The translations under genes were made by a program, and so were the position numbers. A stretch of DNA of 41,697 bases from Bacteroidota bacterium (GTDB lineage Bacteria > Bacteroidota > Bacteroidia > Bacteroidales > DTGW01). Shown here piece after piece: positions 18,901 through 27,060 of the stretch; position 1 is the stretch's first letter; each line of letters begins with the position of its first letter. The stretch covers positions 1 through 41,697 of the forward strand of contig JAKPGM010000048.1 in assembly GCA_029550865.1 (NCBI GenBank). Direction: 5' to 3'. The notes below the pieces were generated by a model. That model made no database searches. It saw nothing but the letters and a program-made list of their open reading frames with translations, and was not told where the DNA came from.

Positions 18901-19415
18901 TATTGCAATGGTCGCGAGCCCAGACAGGAACTATTGCTTTTTCACCTGTAAAACTTCAACTGATTCAACCGGTTGAGGAGACCATTGACTTACTGGCCGG
19001 CGATGCGGAACGGAAAAATATCGAGATTTTGCATGATATACCTGCTCAGATGGTAGTTTGGGCTGATGAAAGTATGCTACTTACTATTCTGCGAAACCTT
19101 GTTTCAAATGCCATAAAGTTTACGAAAGAAGGCGGAAAAGTAAAATTGTCGGCCATTACGCTTGAAAACAACATGGTACAGATAAGTGTTGCTGATACAG
19201 GAATTGGTATCCCACCGCATGTTATCCCTGATCTCTTTCGCATTGATGTAACCTACTCGACTAAGGGAACAGCAAACGAATCGGGAACAGGACTCGGACT
19301 GGTACTGTGTAAGGAATTTGTTGAAAAGCATGGTGGTAGAATATGGGTAGAAAGTAAAGAAAATGAAGGTACAACATTTTATTTTACCATCCCCTCAGAA
19401 CCTTCCCAAAAATAA
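15927..19415 (+). CDS. Membrane sensor histidine kinase with Reg_prop propeller and Y_Y_Y domain
   Basis: A 1162-aa sensor. A signal peptide (about 1-26, ending VNAQ) is followed by a large extracytoplasmic propeller of Reg_prop repeats such as IWVGTWGGLFRYDG and LWMGTTNGLW (about 40-690). A Y_Y_Y domain (about 740-825, GEYVFKVKASNNDGIWS) and one membrane helix near 830-850 follow. After a ~75-residue coiled coil comes HisKA with phospho-acceptor His943 (IIAHDLRNP). HATPase_c has N-box NLVSNAIKF, DTGIGIP and GTGLGLVL. The receiver and AraC-type DNA-binding domains of hybrid (HTCS) systems are absent, so it needs a separate response regulator, none of which is nearby. Such sensors often detect glycan fragments; the ligand here is unknown. 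Confidence 0.93.
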   Translation: MGVRLLSYSKCLVCGILISFSLQVNAQITEGMLFESVRGMTDPSAIAIFQDSRDFIWVGTWGGLFRYDGYGFKHYPAIPYDSSSLSGQGVLAIAEDNKARLWIACNNGLNCYDRWLDRFYQFRNNPLDTTTIVGNALSCMLIDSKQRLWLGTYWDGLCYAELDKIRKIPEQSPKFYRFSKKNDNGSLTDNFVQSIFEDREGTIWVVTSDKVLHRWDEKNRIFSHYTFPAEIANKAEFIELWLEDTITHNFWFTTRGSGIFSWNKHTQEIKKYSTKSNRHLSFDIVRHIWRDPSGILWVGTDGGGLALLDENKGEIVTYNYRSDNPFSISSDAVYRIFPDRSNNIWLATFNGQLCKLNPYRTAFHLFKAQKGLSSEGLNHKSILSLLEDKNGKLWIGTDGGGINIYDRKTGKFSYITQNSKPYGLTANAIIDMTEDSAGNIWMATYGGGMMCYHPASGRIEKFIYNPKDSNTIRENNIWTITTDRQHNIWCVTIGGILEYYNPKTRQFIHFDSDPMVPHNYLIAYPTQMLIDSRNWLWITTSEGIVKLDLNKYDLSKQKNQVIFDIYQHIEGKASTPPSNDIYAMAEDPEGNMWFGTNQGLLFKLDISTMRFGSSITHPELTNKSIRSMIFDQRGRLWMGTTNGLWQFYPKSRQFYRYEEGDGLQGNIFSRALLLLKDGKIAAGGTNGLNLFNPDEVPINAHPPRVVITEFKVFGQPIKVGEKRNGKIILQQDIEESKEIYLPYNFNYFSFAFTALDFTNPAKNSYAYILEGFDRDWQYTSADRREAIYSNLPPGEYVFKVKASNNDGIWSIEPTSIKITIATPWWKRWWIKLVATLLAIGILWAYFYRKTVLAKLRQEELNALVIQKTQELLEKNNLLQEQQVRLEEQAEELRKYSEALVETNKLLMEKQKIIMEQTAQLEQSNEQLKSTNAAKDKFFSIIAHDLRNPFNVLIGLSDIMLRNYDTLPPDKIKRYAEIISLSAKSGYNLLENLLQWSRAQTGTIAFSPVKLQLIQPVEETIDLLAGDAERKNIEILHDIPAQMVVWADESMLLTILRNLVSNAIKFTKEGGKVKLSAITLENNMVQISVADTGIGIPPHVIPDLFRIDVTYSTKGTANESGTGLGLVLCKEFVEKHGGRIWVESKENEGTTFYFTIPSEPSQK

Positions 19416-19531
19416 GGTACTGTAACTATCCATACCATCCGTGTTCTATTTGTTAACGGCACACAGACAATACGGAATGGACGGATAAACACTGTTTTTA
19501 TCCGCATTCTCTGGGGTGAGATAATTTTTTT

Positions 19532-19626
19532 AACCGCAGAGGCCACAGAGTAGCACAGAGGTTTTTAATTATTCTTTATAAACTTATATACTTTTCTCCG
19601 TGCCCCTCCGTGTTCTCTGTGGTGAG
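19532..19626. repeat. CACAGAG hairpin repeat, unit 1
   Basis: Begins AACCGCAGAGGCCACAGAG and ends TTCTCTGTGGTGAG, so the ends can pair into a long imperfect hairpin. A partial right end (TCTCTGGGGTGAG) precedes it at 19508-19520. Together with unit 2 it fills most of the 430-bp gap 19416-19846, where I see no gene. Confidence 0.65.
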
Positions 19627-19638
19627 ATTTGTTTTTTT

Positions 19639-19733
19639 AACCACTGAGGGCACAGAGAAGCGCAGAGTTTTAATAATAGTGCTTCAATATTTATCTACTT
19701 CCCTCCGTGCTTCTCCGCATTCTCTGGGGTGAG
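19639..19733. repeat. CACAGAG hairpin repeat, unit 2
   Basis: Begins AACCACTGAGGGCACAGAG and ends TTCTCTGGGGTGAG; 95 bp, the same length as unit 1 and in the same orientation. A related unit occurs at 34291-34367. Confidence 0.65.
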
Positions 19734-19846
19734 TTTAAATTTTATCTTCAGGTTATCCGTGTTCTACCTTTGTTTTGAAATGGATTCTTTTTGGGCGTAA
19801 TGGACAAAATCATTATGACATGGGCAGCAATAATGAAAGTAGTTGG

Positions 19847-20188
19847 CTAATCCACGTCGATCCCGCTCACCCGCATTTCCTTACCACGAATTATCTCTAT
19901 TGAAAAGCTACCACATCGTGGGCATGGAGTGCCATAAGTTTCGTAAGTAAAAAGGGTACCGCATCCATTACATTTTCCCTGAGCTTCAATTATTTCAATA
20001 TCAAGAGATGCCAGAGCAAAAGGCGAGCTTTCCTTTATAATATCGAAGGAAAAAGTAAGCGCATCTATTTCAATGCCGCTTAGGGTACCAATTTGAAGGT
20101 AAATCGTTCTTACACGTTCGTGCTGTTGAGGAGGTATTGCCTGTTGAACAATTGAGAGAATGGACTGCGCCAGGGATAACTCGTGCAT
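19847..20188 (-). CDS. hypA: Hydrogenase maturation nickel metallochaperone HypA
   Basis: A 113-aa HypA/HybF protein that delivers Ni2+ (with HypB) to the large subunit of NiFe hydrogenase. The N-terminal MHELSLA carries the nickel ligand His2. The zinc finger is Cys73, Cys76, Cys89 and Cys92 (CNGCG and CPRCG). Length is typical. No other hyp or hydrogenase gene is in the window, so its partners must lie elsewhere, or it serves another nickel enzyme. It lies downstream of trpB2 on the same strand but behind a hairpin terminator. Confidence 0.94.
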   Translation of the reverse strand: MHELSLAQSILSIVQQAIPPQQHERVRTIYLQIGTLSGIEIDALTFSFDIIKESSPFALASLDIEIIEAQGKCNGCGTLFTYETYGTPCPRCGSFSIEIIRGKEMRVSGIDVD

Positions 20189-20235
20189 AACCTATTTGTT
20201 GCTAATATTTTAGGCACCAATACAACTTGATATGG

Positions 20236-20266
20236 ATAATAAAACAGAGCCGCTACGCAGCGGCTC
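20236..20266 (-). terminator. Probable terminator of trpB2
   Basis: An 8-bp GC-rich stem (GAGCCGCT at 20247-20254 with AGCGGCTC at 20259-20266) with a 4-nt loop; on the minus strand it is followed by TGTTTTATT. It lies about 20 bp past the trpB2 stop. On the plus strand it also precedes a T6 run. Confidence 0.65.
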
Positions 20267-20283
20267 CGAGATTTTTTGATTAA

Positions 20284-21651
20284 TTAATCCTGTATAATCT
20301 TTTTTAATTTCCCCACCGTCTTGGCAATTTCCTGATCGGAAATGCTGTAATCCTCCAATTTACCTGAGAAATATTGGTCGTAAGCTCCTAAATCGAAGAA
20401 TCCGTGACCAGAAAGGTTGAAGAGGATAGTTTTGCTTTTGCCTTCTTCTTTAGCTTTTTTGGCCTCCTGAATAGCTACAGCAATAGCATGGTTGGACTCA
20501 GGAGCAGGAATAATACCTTCGACACGGGCAAAAAGACTTCCAGCCTCAAACGTTTCGAGCTGACCCACTGCACGAGCTTCGATGAGTTTATCCTTAAGCA
20601 ACTGACTGACAATAGCTCCAGCGCCGTGATAACGTAACCCACCGGCATGAATTGCCGCAGGGGTAAAATCGTGTCCCAGCGTATACATCGGAATAAGAGG
20701 AGTGAAACCTGCTACATCGCCGAAATCGTATTGAAAAGTTCCACGGGTAAGTTTAGGACAGGAAGCAGGCTCCACAGCAATAACTTGAGTATGTTTGTTT
20801 TCCACAAAGTTCAAATGCAAGAAAGGGAAAGCAATACCTCCAAAATTAGAACCACCCCCAAAACAACCAATAACCACATCGGGATAGTCGCCAGCTTTTT
20901 CCAGCTGCTTCAACGCTTCGAGACCAATGATAGTCTGATGTAGTAACACATGATTGAGCACACTACCCAGGGAATAATGCGTATCGGCATTTTGCATAGC
21001 CACCTCAACCGCTTCGGAGATAGCAATACCAAGGCTCCCCGGTGAGTTGGGATCTGCTTCCAGGATCTTTCGTCCCGATTCGGTTAAATTGCTGGGCGAT
21101 GGGATCACTTCAGCTCCCCAGGTATTCATCATGAATTTACGATAGGGCTTTTGTTGATAGCTGACTTTTACCATGAATACCTGCAACTGGATACCGAATA
21201 ATTGGGTAGCAAAGGATAATGCACTCCCCCATTGACCCGCACCGGTTTCAGTGGTGATGCGTTTTATTCCTTCCTTCCAGTTATAGTATGCCTGGGCAAC
21301 AGCCGTATTAGGTTTGTGCGAACCTGCAGGGCTTACCCCTTCGTACTTATAGTATATTTTGGCGGGTGTATCGAGCTGTTTTTCCAGATTATAGGCTCGA
21401 TACAAGGGAGTTGGACGCCAAATACGATAAATGTCGTATACTTCCTCAGGGATTTCAATCCAGCGCTCAGTGGAAACTTCCTGTTTGATAAGCTCCATCG
21501 GAAACAACGGTGCAAGATCCTCGGGACCAACCGGCTGAAGTGTTACCGGATGTAAAGGCGGAAGGGGTTTGTTGGGCATATCAGCCAAAATATTGTACCA
21601 ATGGGTAGGCATTTCGTGCCCTTCCAGGTTTATTCGATTAATCTTGTGCAT
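20284..21651 (-). CDS. trpB: TrpB2-type tryptophan synthase beta-like PLP enzyme
   Basis: A 455-aa fold-type II PLP enzyme of the TrpB2 subgroup, longer than TrpB1 (~400 aa) and carrying the typical N-terminal extension ([13 protein letters not shown]). The PLP lysine is Lys113 in GSHKPNTA. The catalytic Glu135 is in TETGAGQWG, and the phosphate loop is [11 protein letters not shown]. It condenses indole with serine (or phosphoserine) to tryptophan. TrpB2 does not depend on a TrpA subunit, and none is adjacent; indole salvage is the usual suggestion. No other trp gene is visible. The start follows a 30-bp gap after the PD40 gene. Confidence 0.93.
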   Translation of the reverse strand: MHKINRINLEGHEMPTHWYNILADMPNKPLPPLHPVTLQPVGPEDLAPLFPMELIKQEVSTERWIEIPEEVYDIYRIWRPTPLYRAYNLEKQLDTPAKIYYKYEGVSPAGSHKPNTAVAQAYYNWKEGIKRITTETGAGQWGSALSFATQLFGIQLQVFMVKVSYQQKPYRKFMMNTWGAEVIPSPSNLTESGRKILEADPNSPGSLGIAISEAVEVAMQNADTHYSLGSVLNHVLLHQTIIGLEALKQLEKAGDYPDVVIGCFGGGSNFGGIAFPFLHLNFVENKHTQVIAVEPASCPKLTRGTFQYDFGDVAGFTPLIPMYTLGHDFTPAAIHAGGLRYHGAGAIVSQLLKDKLIEARAVGQLETFEAGSLFARVEGIIPAPESNHAIAVAIQEAKKAKEEGKSKTILFNLSGHGFFDLGAYDQYFSGKLEDYSISDQEIAKTVGKLKKIIQD

Positions 21652-21681
21652 AATCAGTAGTTTAAAAGGTTATTATTCTCG

Positions 21682-23202
21682 TTACTCGCTAATATCCGTA
21701 TGACTTACAAAAGCCACCCGTTGTCCGTCGGGTGACCAGGAAGGAACGTTAATGGTACCCTGCCCACCGTAAAGATAAGCAATTATGCGCTTATCGCTTC
21801 CATCAGGACGCATTATTTGAAGCATTACTTCGCGATAGTATGGATGGTCCCATGGATTAACATCGGGCAAATATGATAAAAATATCACCCACTTTCCATC
21901 GGGCGAAGGATGTGGAAACCAATTATTGAACTCATCATGGGTCATCTGTGTTTGCTCAGAACCATCGGGCTTCATGCGCCATATCTGCATCCTTCCGGTA
22001 CGGTTTGAGTTGAACCAGATAAACTTACCATCGGGCGAAAACTCAGGTCCATCGTTGAGCGACTCATTATCGGTCAGCTGAATTTCATCACCCCCATTCA
22101 CGGGTATTTTGTATATGTTCCATCTATTATTACGTTTAGCCGTATAAACCAGCCATTTTCCATCGGGTGACCAACCATGCCAGTACGAGGGTGCCAACGT
22201 TGTAATTCTACGCGGAATACCTCCAGCAATAGGTACTATATAAATAACCGAGTTAGCTCCCGCTGGAAGTTGGGCATCGTGGTGACTGATAGCCAGCCAT
22301 TGTCCATCGGGCGAGATACCATGGTCGTTGTTGTTGGAAGTAGCAAAATCGGTTGGAATAGGTTGGGGTGTGGTTTGCCCCAGTTCAAACCTGAAAAGCA
22401 ACCCCCTACTATTAAAAATCAGCGCTTTTCCATCGGGCGTCCAGTTGGGCGCCTCAATGGGATCTTTAGTACGATATATCACATGACGCACTCCTGTGCT
22501 AATGTCAAGGATTTCGAGTTGCGAACCAATATAGTCGCGATAGGGTACAAAATTTTCGGGTGCAGTAAAATAGGTTCGTACGTTAAAAAATCGGGCAGTA
22601 GCCATTTGTTCGTCACTTCCCGATGCTACAAACTGTCCGTAATACAATGGGTCGATTCCTAAATCAAATTCCCCGACCAGCTTTAGCGGCTTTCCCATTG
22701 AACCCACCTTCACCTGCACCTTACCGTTTCGTTTCTCCATCCAAAATACTGGATGGTCAAAAGTATCCAGCAAAATTTCTTCCGCAGGTGCCTGCAGCGA
22801 TTGGCGAAAGCTAAGAAATAATCGGTTGGTTGCATCCTGCGACAGGGCTACATAGCGTCCGTGAGATGAGAGATTTTCCCTAAAAATGATACCTCCTCTC
22901 GGCACAATACTTCCCTCCCTGCCCAACCAATCCATCTGGCAGCTCAGTATAACATTTTTGGCACTCTTTTGACATACAAAGAAAAAATCGTCTACCTCGG
23001 CCAACAACCCTCGACCCGAACCTGTAATAGTAATCGCTTCCCCACTACCTTCGAAACCGCAACAAGCTTTGTCCGACACATTACCAATCCTAAATCCTTC
23101 GAGCTGAGCATGCAAGTGCGGCTTTGTCATAATGATTATTGTGCTGATAATTAAAATTTTACCGACTACATTAATAGAGCACAACTTTTTGAACCAAAAC
23201 AT
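21682..23202 (-). CDS. Exported TolB-like PD40 beta-propeller protein
   Basis: A 506-aa secreted protein. A signal peptide (about 1-33, ending HLHAQ) supports this start, although it lies 32 bp inside the upstream gene. Residues ~34-215 look like a concanavalin-like (DUF1349-type) domain, with GEAITITGSG and GGIIFRENLSSHGRY. The rest is a six-bladed-type propeller of PD40 repeats with recurrent SPDGKW motifs (about 285, 330, 375, 420 and 485), as in TolB. Such proteins bind partners or glycans; no catalytic residues are evident. The overlap with the propeller/T9SS gene upstream suggests coupled translation. Confidence 0.85.
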   Translation of the reverse strand: MFWFKKLCSINVVGKILIISTIIIMTKPHLHAQLEGFRIGNVSDKACCGFEGSGEAITITGSGRGLLAEVDDFFFVCQKSAKNVILSCQMDWLGREGSIVPRGGIIFRENLSSHGRYVALSQDATNRLFLSFRQSLQAPAEEILLDTFDHPVFWMEKRNGKVQVKVGSMGKPLKLVGEFDLGIDPLYYGQFVASGSDEQMATARFFNVRTYFTAPENFVPYRDYIGSQLEILDISTGVRHVIYRTKDPIEAPNWTPDGKALIFNSRGLLFRFELGQTTPQPIPTDFATSNNNDHGISPDGQWLAISHHDAQLPAGANSVIYIVPIAGGIPRRITTLAPSYWHGWSPDGKWLVYTAKRNNRWNIYKIPVNGGDEIQLTDNESLNDGPEFSPDGKFIWFNSNRTGRMQIWRMKPDGSEQTQMTHDEFNNWFPHPSPDGKWVIFLSYLPDVNPWDHPYYREVMLQIMRPDGSDKRIIAYLYGGQGTINVPSWSPDGQRVAFVSHTDISE

Positions 23203-24481
23203 GAGAATTAGAATGAATATGCAGGAAATAGATTCCCTTTTGCAACTGTTGCGACAGGTCGATGGTTATCGAAGGAGAGCTCAAATCTTTTTGCCAAACA
23301 ATCCGACCATTCATATCGATGATCGACAACCTTGCAGCACGAACCTCGCTGGATAACTGTACCGTTAACTTGCCCTGCGTAGGATTGGGAAAAGCTTTAA
23401 GCATTGAAGCGGTGAGAGAAGAAACATTTTTCACGTCGGTGTAAAAATCGGGTTGCACCTTTACCAGGCCTTTGTTTGTAGCTAGCCAGGCATTTCCCAG
23501 TGTGTCGAAAGCTATGTCCGAAATGGTATTGGAAGGCAGGCCACCTGCAGTAGTAAGTCGATAAAGTGTATCATCGGTAATTACGTTAAGTCCACCATTG
23601 GTACCCACCCAGATTTTATGATCGGGCGATTCGGCAATTGCAAAGATAGTATCGCCACACAAACCCTGTTCACGCGAGAAATTGCGCAACCATCCTTCTT
23701 CTTTATACACCTGCCCCTGATGTTCAAAAAGACCACCTTCGGTTCCAAACCACTGACGAGCTTTGCTATCGATATAAATCGCATGGACAGCATTATTGAG
23801 ATTACCGCAGTAAGGACCTTGTATGATGGAAGCACCGCTTATCCCATCAACCTTCATCTGTAACCTTCCAACTCCTCCATGTGCCATTCCATACCCCTGA
23901 GTTCCAATAAACAAGCTATCGTTGCGCGCATAAAGCGTCAGGATGGGTTCCGCCGGAATGGAAGCAGGTATAGAATCGTGCGTAACAATTCCCCATTTGT
24001 TGCCTTTAAACCATGTGATACCATCTGTTGAAGCAAAATACCTTGTACCGAGGGTATCCACAGCAACAGCAATAATGGAATCGGAAAGCATAGGGAAAGA
24101 TGCTTTGGTATAATTGGTTGCAGCGGTTATCCCATCGATACCAAAAGCAGCAACCGAAGCACCCTTGCTGGTGGCTATCCATAATTCGTCGCCATAATAT
24201 TTAGTATGCTGCAAGGCAAAATCATGGATCGGGGGATCGCCAATCTTGTCAGCAGTGGAATACAGTATCCACGTAGTATCGTTAAAACGACAAAGCCCCT
24301 TATCGGTGCCTACCCATTTTACACCGTAAGCATCAATAAAAACGGCACGCACAACATTATCAGCAATGTTGCTGTTAGTCGTATCGTAAATAACAATTTT
24401 TTGAGCATTCCCAGAGTTTAAAAAAAATATAAGACTTACAATAGCAAGTAGGTTTTTCATGTTTGTAGCTAGCGTTTTCAT
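23171..24481 (-). CDS. Reg_prop propeller protein with T9SS C-terminal sorting domain
   Basis: A secreted protein of ~436 aa. The ATG at 24481 is preferred because MKTLATNMKNLLAIVSLIFF then gives a signal peptide ending SGNAQ; Met codons at 24520 and 24460 are alternatives. The body consists of propeller repeats such as GVKWVGTDKGLCRF, ARQWFGTEGGLF and KIWVGTNGGLNV, the same type as in the kinase sensor at 15927. The last ~75 residues form a type A T9SS sorting domain, with AFPNPTQGKLTV and a final KGIYFLHI..QKVVLY. It should therefore cross the outer membrane and be anchored or released. Its role is unknown; sensing or binding is more likely than catalysis. Confidence 0.88.
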   Translation of the reverse strand: MKTLATNMKNLLAIVSLIFFLNSGNAQKIVIYDTTNSNIADNVVRAVFIDAYGVKWVGTDKGLCRFNDTTWILYSTADKIGDPPIHDFALQHTKYYGDELWIATSKGASVAAFGIDGITAATNYTKASFPMLSDSIIAVAVDTLGTRYFASTDGITWFKGNKWGIVTHDSIPASIPAEPILTLYARNDSLFIGTQGYGMAHGGVGRLQMKVDGISGASIIQGPYCGNLNNAVHAIYIDSKARQWFGTEGGLFEHQGQVYKEEGWLRNFSREQGLCGDTIFAIAESPDHKIWVGTNGGLNVITDDTLYRLTTAGGLPSNTISDIAFDTLGNAWLATNKGLVKVQPDFYTDVKNVSSLTASMLKAFPNPTQGKLTVQLSSEVRAARLSIIDMNGRIVWQKDLSSPSITIDLSQQLQKGIYFLHIHSNSHVLVQKVVLY

Positions 24482-24572
24482 GTTGTTAAATTCAAAGGTG
24501 GTTAATTTCTTTTTATACAAATGAATAAAATAGTTCCATTTTTACCAAATATTTTAAATAAAAATTAATTGC

Positions 24573-25382
24573 TTAATCAAAACGTCCCATTTTCAATAGG
24601 GTAATCTCCTGCTGTGTAAGGAAACGCCATTTGCCTCGGGGTAAGCCCTTTTTGGTAAGTCCACAAAAGTACACACGGTCGAGCTTAATGACCTTGTAAT
24701 TTAACGTCTCGAAAATTTTACGGACAATATGATTTTGCCCACTGTGGATGGTAATGCCCACCTGCTTTTTGTCATCGGGATCAACATAGCTTATTTCGTC
24801 GGCTGCAAAAGGTTTACCATCGATTTCTATGCCCTCCACAATGGCTTGCATATCATTGGGTTTCAAATTTTTGTCCAGCGTAACATGATAAATTTTCTTA
24901 TGCCGATACGAGGGATGGGTAAGTTTCTTAGCCAATTCGCCATCGTTGGTAAGCAGCAGCACGCCGGTGGTATTGCGATCGAGTCGACCTACCGGGAAAA
25001 CACGTTCTTTACATGCACCAGCTATAAGATCCATCACCGTTTTTTTGGCATGCGGATCATCGGTGGTGGTTATGTAATCTTTGGGTTTATTCAGTAAGAT
25101 ATACACTGGTTTTTCTCGACGCAGACGCTCCCCATTGTAACGGACATCATCGTCGGGGCGCACCTTGGTACCAAGCTCGGTAACTATTTTACCGTTAACC
25201 GTAATCAGCCCTGCCCTTATAAGATCGTCGGCCTCCCGCCGCGAACATATTCCACTCGAAGCTATAAGCCTATTTAACCGGATAAGATCGGAATCCTTTT
25301 TTTCTACTATCTCTTGCTTACGGGATGCAGCTTTCACAACCCTTTTTTTCACCCGCAAAGGGCGTTCGTTTTTTTGTTTCAT
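24573..25382 (-). CDS. rluB: 23S rRNA pseudouridine synthase, RluB/RsuA family
   Basis: A 269-aa pseudouridine synthase. After a Lys/Arg-rich tail (1-33) comes an S4 RNA-binding domain (about 34-95, RLNRLIASSGICSRREAD). The RsuA/RluB-type catalytic domain has Asp135 in GRLDRNTTG. RluB modifies helix 89 of 23S rRNA in E. coli; RluE/RluF-like targets are possible but the length and S4 domain fit RluB. The basic N-terminal extension is common in Bacteroidota homologues. It is the first minus-strand gene after the divergent TlpA-like gene. Confidence 0.9.
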   Translation of the reverse strand: MKQKNERPLRVKKRVVKAASRKQEIVEKKDSDLIRLNRLIASSGICSRREADDLIRAGLITVNGKIVTELGTKVRPDDDVRYNGERLRREKPVYILLNKPKDYITTTDDPHAKKTVMDLIAGACKERVFPVGRLDRNTTGVLLLTNDGELAKKLTHPSYRHKKIYHVTLDKNLKPNDMQAIVEGIEIDGKPFAADEISYVDPDDKKQVGITIHSGQNHIVRKIFETLNYKVIKLDRVYFCGLTKKGLPRGKWRFLTQQEITLLKMGRFD

Positions 25383-25636
25383 GGATATTTTTTTGCTTAT
25401 GTTTTGTTTGATTAAATAATTCGTGCAATCGTTGAGTACAAGATGCTAAATGTATCGAGTATTGCCATCGAAACCGGTGCAAAGTTAACAATTAAAGCTG
25501 CACAAACACAGTTTTTTCATCAGCATATAAAGTTCCGCTATTTTGGGACATTTTGTCAAAATATTTTATCCATACAAAGGCACACAGATTGAAAAAATAA
25601 AAAATATATTTGCCATCTGGTAAAATCGAATTGACT

Positions 25637-26812
25637 ATGGAAAGTCGCAAAAACAGAAAATATCTCATCGGCATTTTTGCCATCGTCCTATTGATTAGCT
25701 GCAACGATGAGAAGCAATTTAAGATATCGGGCAAATTTGACAATGCGTCGGGCGAACTATTAACCCTCAAGGAACTCACCATTGCTGACGTTATCACGGT
25801 AGATTCGGTAAAAGTGTCAAATAACGGTAAATTTACTCTGAAAGGGAAAAACAATAAAATTGCTTTTTACAACCTGTATGTAAATAATGCCAATCCCATC
25901 ACGCTGGTCATAAAACCGGGCGATAGGATACATCTTACCGGCGACATTCGTAATTTAGCCAATACCTACCAGGTTGAAGGTTCAGAAGAATCGCAATGGG
26001 TAAAAGAACTTACCGAGAAGCTCAATCGAACGGTACAACGGATTGATTCACTCAATCGGGTTTATCGCGATAGTCTTGGAACCCCCAACATTTTAAAAAC
26101 GAAAGCGCATCTTGACTCATTATTCAAAGTATTTGAAAACGAGCAAATAGAATATACGCGTAATTTCATTCGGGCACATCGAGGGGCATTGGTTACGGTA
26201 ATGGCACTATACCAACAGCTAACTCCCCGACGCGCCTTACTTTCTCCATCGCTTCATTACGACCTATTCAAAGAGGTAGATTCGGTAATGATGCTTACCC
26301 ATCCCGAAGCCGATGCTGTTCAGTCGCTTCACCAACTTATGAGTAGCCTATCGGAAGAATACCTGAGAAAAATAGAACTCGAGAAAAGATTGGGCATAGG
26401 AGCACAAGCCCCCGACTTTACCCTCAACGATTTTAACAACGTTCCGGTAACACTATCGTCGTACCGGGGAAAATATCTCATTCTCAATTTTTGGGCATCG
26501 TGGAGTGAGCCTTCACGCGAATTTAACCGGGAACTGATTGGAATATACTACCGATACCACAACGTTGGGCTCGATGTTTTACAGGTTTCGCTCGATAAAA
26601 GTCGACAGACATGGCTCGAAACCATTACAAACAGTGGACTTCCCTGGCGAAATGTCACCGACCTGAAAATGTGGGATTCGCCCGTGGTACCCCTTTATGG
26701 CATCGAAAAATTGCCTTTTACCCTGCTGCTCGATAAAGATGGCAAAATTCTGCTTAAAAATCCCAGTAAGGAAGAACTTCAGCTTAAACTGAAAGAGATA
26801 TTCAAATATTAA
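25637..26812 (+). CDS. DUF4369/TlpA-like thioredoxin-fold lipoprotein without CXXC
   Basis: A 391-aa lipoprotein of the Bacteroidota DUF4369-TlpA family. The ATG at 25637 was chosen over a TTG at 25610 because it gives a compact lipoprotein signal with Cys22 (LLISCNDEK). DUF4369 spans about 25-120 (KISGKFDNASGELLTL), a helical linker about 120-250, and the thioredoxin fold about 255-391. The fold is intact (APDFTLNDF, LILNFWASW), but the expected WCxPC is WSEPS, with Ser290 and Ser293 replacing both Cys. It cannot do thiol-disulfide exchange in the usual way. The paralogue at 27061 has the same length and also lacks the Cys pair. Confidence 0.87.
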   Translation: MESRKNRKYLIGIFAIVLLISCNDEKQFKISGKFDNASGELLTLKELTIADVITVDSVKVSNNGKFTLKGKNNKIAFYNLYVNNANPITLVIKPGDRIHLTGDIRNLANTYQVEGSEESQWVKELTEKLNRTVQRIDSLNRVYRDSLGTPNILKTKAHLDSLFKVFENEQIEYTRNFIRAHRGALVTVMALYQQLTPRRALLSPSLHYDLFKEVDSVMMLTHPEADAVQSLHQLMSSLSEEYLRKIELEKRLGIGAQAPDFTLNDFNNVPVTLSSYRGKYLILNFWASWSEPSREFNRELIGIYYRYHNVGLDVLQVSLDKSRQTWLETITNSGLPWRNVTDLKMWDSPVVPLYGIEKLPFTLLLDKDGKILLKNPSKEELQLKLKEIFKY

Positions 26813-27060
26813 GAAACATCGGTATGAAGCATTTTTTTTGGTCATCAAAACAAACGAAAATAAATATTTATCGATGTGCTAAAAGTTTTATTTTCAACCT
26901 TCTTGAAAAATTTAAAACATTTTTGGATGAAACGAGCATGTATAGCAGTATTCACAAACGAGTATGAGAATATTTATCAGTTTCGTACTTGTCAATGTGT
27001 AGAAAGCTCATCACATGCGAGTTCCATCCAACTGCTATAAAAATTAAAAAATATTTGCGA

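Noticed and set aside
15927-19415. Hybrid two-component system (HTCS)
   Set aside because: The protein ends right after HATPase_c; there is no receiver or AraC-type domain, and the following sequence is non-coding repeats.
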